A program made the position numbers and the translations under genes. This document shows positions 59,911-64,000 of a stretch of 64,000 bases of DNA, piece after piece (positions within the stretch are counted from its first letter, which is position 1; every line of letters begins with the position of its first letter). The DNA comes from Lanius collurio (Eukaryota; Chordata; Aves; Passeriformes; Laniidae), in assembly GCA_020086605.1 (NCBI GenBank), contig JACBWW010000016.1, forward strand, positions 15,293,408 through 15,357,407, read 5' to 3'. The notes under the pieces were generated by a model. That model was not told the DNA's origin. It searched no databases and was given only the letters and a program-made list of their open reading frames with translations.

Positions 59911-60144
59911 GCGGGAGAACCAGACAAACAGCCCCGCCAGGGCTGCCCACCTCGGGCCCCTCGCCTGGCCCCAACACTCCCATCCCTGCCTCTGTGGGGA
60001 CCAGCACCGACCACCCCCGCTGTGGGCACCTAGCCCCTGCCCTGGGCACAGCCCAGCGCTGCCTGGCCCTCGTATCCTTGGGGACAGCTTCATCCGTGCG
60101 CCTGTGCCAAACCCCTGTCCGGGGGCACCAGGCAAGAGCAGAAG

Positions 60145-60310
60145 AGATGTTTCCTTATCGGCAGCATCAGGTCTTCGTTGTCATTACCACGGCAATTATC
60201 ATCTCATTTGGAGTCTTTAGCTGCCATAATCTGTCTCTTGCACTGATTTATTCCGCAGGTCTCTTCCCCAGACGTGCAGGAGGGAAAGAGCCATCAATAA
60301 GGAGTCAACG
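60145..60310. promoter_or_regulatory. Candidate conserved regulatory element
   Basis: A balanced-composition island (TTATCGGCAGCATCAGGTC, CGGCAATTATCATCTCATTTG, TAGCTGCCATAATCTGTC) in GC-rich surroundings. It contains a GATA-like site (TTATCG) and ATTA cores. No coding frame of interest. Confidence 0.4.
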
Positions 60311-61334
60311 AGCTCCGTCTCCCGGGAAAGCCTCTTCCTACCCGGAGCTGAGCAGAGGTGCCCGGCGGCTGGACCGTCCTCCCGAGCAGAGCGGGGCTGC
60401 CCACACGCAGCACATGGCCAAGGCTGAACCAAAACCTGTCACTCCCCAGCGCCATCGTGGAGCTGGTTCCCCCAAACCTGAAGCGTGTTTGTTATTTCAG
60501 CTGCTGTTGGCACCAGCACAGGCGGGGCTGAACTGGCCGTGCACACACGGGTGGGCTGGGAAGCAAAGGAAGGTGTTCACTCTTCAGGGACGGACAGTCA
60601 CCCAGGGGCTACTGCCTGCGGTCGCCAGAGCTCCCTGGGCGGGGCTATCGCTCCTGCCTGGCTCTGGCGTAGCTGTGCCAGCACAGCTCTACTCCCTCCT
60701 CTTTGCTTCTCTGCCCAGCCCTCCATCCCTGCCAGGAGGGAGCCGTCCTGTCCGGGCGCAGGGCAAGTGGGGCTGTGCTGTGGGGCTCCGGGCTGGTGCA
60801 TCCCTTGGGAACGGCCCTACAGTGACAAGTGATGCAGGGGGAGGCATCTCCTCACATCGGCTGGCCCCACTGCCCAGCTTTCCCTGGGCATCACTCTGGG
60901 GCAGCACTCAGGTCTCCTGACTGCTGTGAGCAGCCACCCAGATGTCCCCATACACAGGACACCCTAGGCACAGGGGCTGGTGGCAGCAGTCACCTGCACT
61001 GAGCACATGGAGCAGGATGCCATCCCTGCAGTGCCTGCAGTAGAGATTCTGTGTCTCCATAGCCCATGGTGCCCATCCCTGCTCCCACCTCAAACCCCTC
61101 AAACAGCAGGGTGCCTGAGGCAAGTGTGGGGTCAGCAGGACAAGGGGAAGCCACTGGGTTTGGGCACAGGTAGGAAGTCTTTGCGGAGCCCCTGCAGCAC
61201 AGCTGAGCCCGGCAGCGGGGCACAGTGGACTGGGGCAGGCAGAGGGGCAGTGAGGCCGTGGTTCCTCACAGCTCCATCCCTAGTTCAGTGACTCGGCTCC
61301 CATCCCACCGTTGCACCCACCACAGCTCAACCTG

Positions 61335-61480
61335 CCTAATGGAATCCACTTACATGCAAAATCCCCAGAAAAAAGCGGTAATTAATGAAGTCCCTTTCAT
61401 TACCATTATGCAAATGCGATTAATTTCAGCTGTTATGAATATGCAAATATTACAATTATGCTTAATTGCCAATGTGTGTA
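61335..61480. promoter_or_regulatory. Candidate enhancer with two octamer sites
   Basis: Two exact POU octamers ATGCAAAT at 61408-61415 and 61441-61448, 33 bp apart. A near match (CATGCAAAATCC) lies at about 61353, and TAATTAATGAAG and GCGATTAATTTC homeodomain cores are also present. The strong AT-rich composition contrasts with the GC-rich flanks. Confidence 0.5.
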
Positions 61481-63953
61481 GGGGAGTGGGCAGAATATCA
61501 AGTCTCAGACCAGGGCCCAGGAGCTTTGGGGGGCAGAGTCGCTCCAAGACATTTCAGGCAGGAGGGGGAAGGCCAGCTAGAGAGGATCTACCTGCTCCTG
61601 TGGGCTCAGCAGAAGTGTGTGTGAGGGGACAGGCAGCAGGGACATACGTCAGCCACTATGTGCCTGCATCATGGATCCTGCATGAGGTCCTTCTTCCCAC
61701 CCCCCAGTGCTCCAAGACAGGCTCCACACTGCATCGTGATCCCTAACCCCTCTGCCAGGTAAGCCTGTCCCCAACAACACTGTCCCTCCACTTCCACTCC
61801 TGTTCATACTCATATGACATTCACTGTGCTGCAGGGAAGAGAAGGAAAAGGAGGAGGAAGGCTACCAGGCAACGTGGTGCTACAGGGCTGGAGGCAAATG
61901 GCAGGGGGAGGCAGAGATGTGCCGTGACCCTGCTCCCTGCCAGCTGAGGCGATGCTGGCCCTATGCCCACACACAGTGCCACTGCTTTTAGCAAGCCCCA
62001 GCTGTGTGTCACTGGTCCTGCTGCAATCTCAGGTTTGGAGCCACTTGCTACAAGAGAATCCTGTCCTCTGGGCCAGCTGGGCCCTCCAGCCCTTCCCTCA
62101 CCATTTAGTTGGGGGTTTGGCCTGTCCCACTGCCTGGGATGCTCTGGGCATGGTGGGGCTGGAGGTGGGGGCAGTCAGCACATCAGACATCACAGGTGCT
62201 CTGGCAGCAGGCGGGCTGTGGAGATTCCCTTCATGGGGCCACGGGATGTTCTGTTTGGGGCCATAGGGGTGCCCTGCGTGGGTCCCGCTCCCTCCAGAAG
62301 GCAGGCAGCAGCCGGGGGCCGGGCCGTGCAGCCGACAGCCAGCAGGCTGTGCTCCTGCTCCCCACAGCACTCGGATGCCACGCAGGGAAAGGCCGGAGCA
62401 GGTCACTGCGCTGCGGCCGCCTCCCGCCCCAGCGCTCATCCTGTCCCGGCCTGCGCCCGGGGCTGCCCCGAGCCGGTCCCAGCTGTGCTTGGAGCCCGTC
62501 CTAGCTGGGCTTGCAGCTGGCAAAAGAACCTTTCCCGAGGCAGAGCAGCCCACATCTGCCTTAGCGCCTCTCAGCCCCATCCTGCAATCCCTGTCCGGGC
62601 AAGCGCCCCGTCACAGCCGTCACAGCGGCCCCGGACTGGCGGAGGGCAGAAGAGTGGTCCCTGCCCGCCCTGGGTGAAGGCTGTTGGCCACTGGCCGTGC
62701 TCCGAGCACGGTCTGTGTTGTGCCACAGAGGAGGGGTGTGCTGGCTGGGGAGACGCTCTGTCCCAGCACCTCTCATTCTGTCACCTCCAGCCCCCCACTG
62801 CAGCCTTTGAGTTCCTGTCCCCACTGGTGCAGGGGGAGCCCAGGCTGCCACCCCAGGGAAGGTGGCAGAGGAGTGGGGCTGTAAGATCACTGCCACCCCT
62901 GCAAGGACCCTGGTGCCTGCTCCCCTCAGCTCCAGAAATCCCATCTCCACTGTCCAGTGAGGCTGATGGCTCTGGGGCTGGGGAGCCTTTTCTTCACCCA
63001 CCACCACAACTCTCTTTCCCGCAGTGACAGGGACCAGTTGGAATACACATCTTCCCCTCTGTGCCTCCAATGTGGAGACAAAGAGACACACACCCCCCTC
63101 CCCCCCATTACTCAGGCTAATTTGAGCACCATGTGTCTTATTGGAGGACCTCTCACACACAGGGAGGAGAAACCAAGCAAGGCAGCAGGTAGCAGGATGT
63201 CCAGGGGCTGGCAGGGACAGGCAGCCCCCTTGCCTGCACCTAGCAGCACAGCCTGGGCTTGTCCCCAGCCCCAAATCCCCAAATCTCTCTGGCTTCTTCC
63301 CATGAGGCTCAGCTAAAAAGAGAAGGAGAAGCAGGAGATTGAGAGGCTCCTCAGAGCTGCCTCTTGGTTTCCAAGGCGATGAGACATAATGGCTGTTCAT
63401 CCCGGCAGGGTCATCCCTCTGCGCTGGAGCTCTGGAAGAAGGGGCTGGGGTTCAGCTGCAGCCCCCAGCCCTGGCATCCCAGCCCCCCAGCCTACTGAGA
63501 TGTGCTGAGCACCCACAGCCTTGTCCCTGCTGAGGCCAGTTCTGCTCCGTGCAGGTCAGCACTGGCCAGGCACTGGTCAGGGGCACAGTTTGCTTCACGC
63601 AAGCTGTTCGCTGTCAGTCGCCATCAGTGCCGCGGAAGGAGCAAGATGTTTGGTTCCTCCACGCAGCTGCCGCCGTGTCCTGCAAATGCTGGTGGGGTGC
63701 CCAACCTGGGTTGACCCTCAAGGGTTTCAAACCACTTGTGGCCACCCATGTGTGCTGTCACCACTGTGTCCAGTGGTCCTCTAGTGATTCGCAGCAGGTG
63801 CTTGGTGTTCTATTCCCTGGGGTATGACAAGGGCACAGACACAGCCATGCTCCCTGTGATGCCCCTTGTGTTTTCCCAACTAATTGAATTAGGAGAGATT
63901 TCTTCCCAGCAGTGCCAATCGATGAACCTCGTGTTACCAGCCCCTCCCTTCAT

Positions 63954-63981
63954 CCCCCGTCCCCCCCACCCCCCCGCCCCC
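63954..63981 (-). repeat. C-rich run, G-quadruplex motif on the - strand
   Basis: Four C-tracts of five or more (CCCCC GT CCCCCCC A CCCCCCC G CCCCC) give a strong four-tract G-quadruplex motif on the opposite strand, close to the window edge. Confidence 0.85.
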
Positions 63982-64000
63982 GGCCCGCGGGATGGATATG

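Larger units (their letters stand above)
55021..64000. other. Intergenic flank upstream of HYI, no supported protein gene
   Basis: About 9 kb of GC-rich sequence with AT-rich islands. By human gene order it should lead towards PTPRF, but no PTPRF exon was recognised. Long open frames (for example 61963-63027 on + and 62561-63400 on -) overlap on opposite strands, are low-complexity and show no conserved domain. They are explained by high G+C. Candidate regulatory islands, a LINE fossil and simple repeats within it are listed separately. Confidence 0.65.

Noticed and set aside
61963..63027. 354-codon open frame on the + strand
   Set aside because: Same GC-rich region. Composition (Pro, Ser, Ala, Gly) and the lack of motifs fit chance.
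62561..63400. 279-codon open frame on the - strand
   Set aside because: Low-complexity, GC-driven, overlaps another long frame on the opposite strand, has no recognisable domain and contains no plausible exon structure.

Overview
This window is vertebrate nuclear DNA, almost certainly from a bird. The evidence is long intron-split genes with standard GT-AG splice sites, CR1-type LINE fragments as almost the only recognisable transposons, and a gene order (SZT2, then HYI tail to tail) that matches human chromosome 1p34. It holds no operons, CRISPR arrays, phage or bacterial mobile elements.

Layout. From 1745 to 50606 on the + strand lie 67 coding exons of SZT2, the giant scaffold subunit of the KICSTOR complex. 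KICSTOR holds GATOR1 on the lysosome so that mTORC1 is shut off when amino acids are scarce. I placed every exon by splice sites and reading phase. All 67 join without a phase conflict, giving 3,426 codons before the stop at 50604-50606. The first exons (roughly the first 200 residues) lie left of the window. The SZT2 poly(A) signal is at 51153. Facing it on the - strand is a complete eight-exon HYI gene (putative hydroxypyruvate isomerase, 281 aa, 54689 down to 51788). Its poly(A) signal sits only 17 nt past the stop codon, and its promoter lies in a CpG island at about 54.1-55.0 kb.

From 55 to 64 kb I find no convincing protein gene. By human synteny this is the flank leading towards PTPRF. 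It is GC-rich with several AT-rich islands full of homeodomain- and octamer-like sites. These look like conserved regulatory elements, but no comparison could be run.

Introns hold recent CR1 tails and much older CR1/L3-like reverse-transcriptase fossils on both strands. They also hold an 85-bp tandem duplication, a 107-bp segment duplicated between two neighbouring introns, and a perfect 21-bp hairpin.

I found no new multi-gene system. The most useful observations are a GC-AG intron, two in-frame NAGNAG acceptors, the hairpin, the intron-to-intron duplication, the candidate regulatory islands, and a possible divergent transcript from the HYI promoter.
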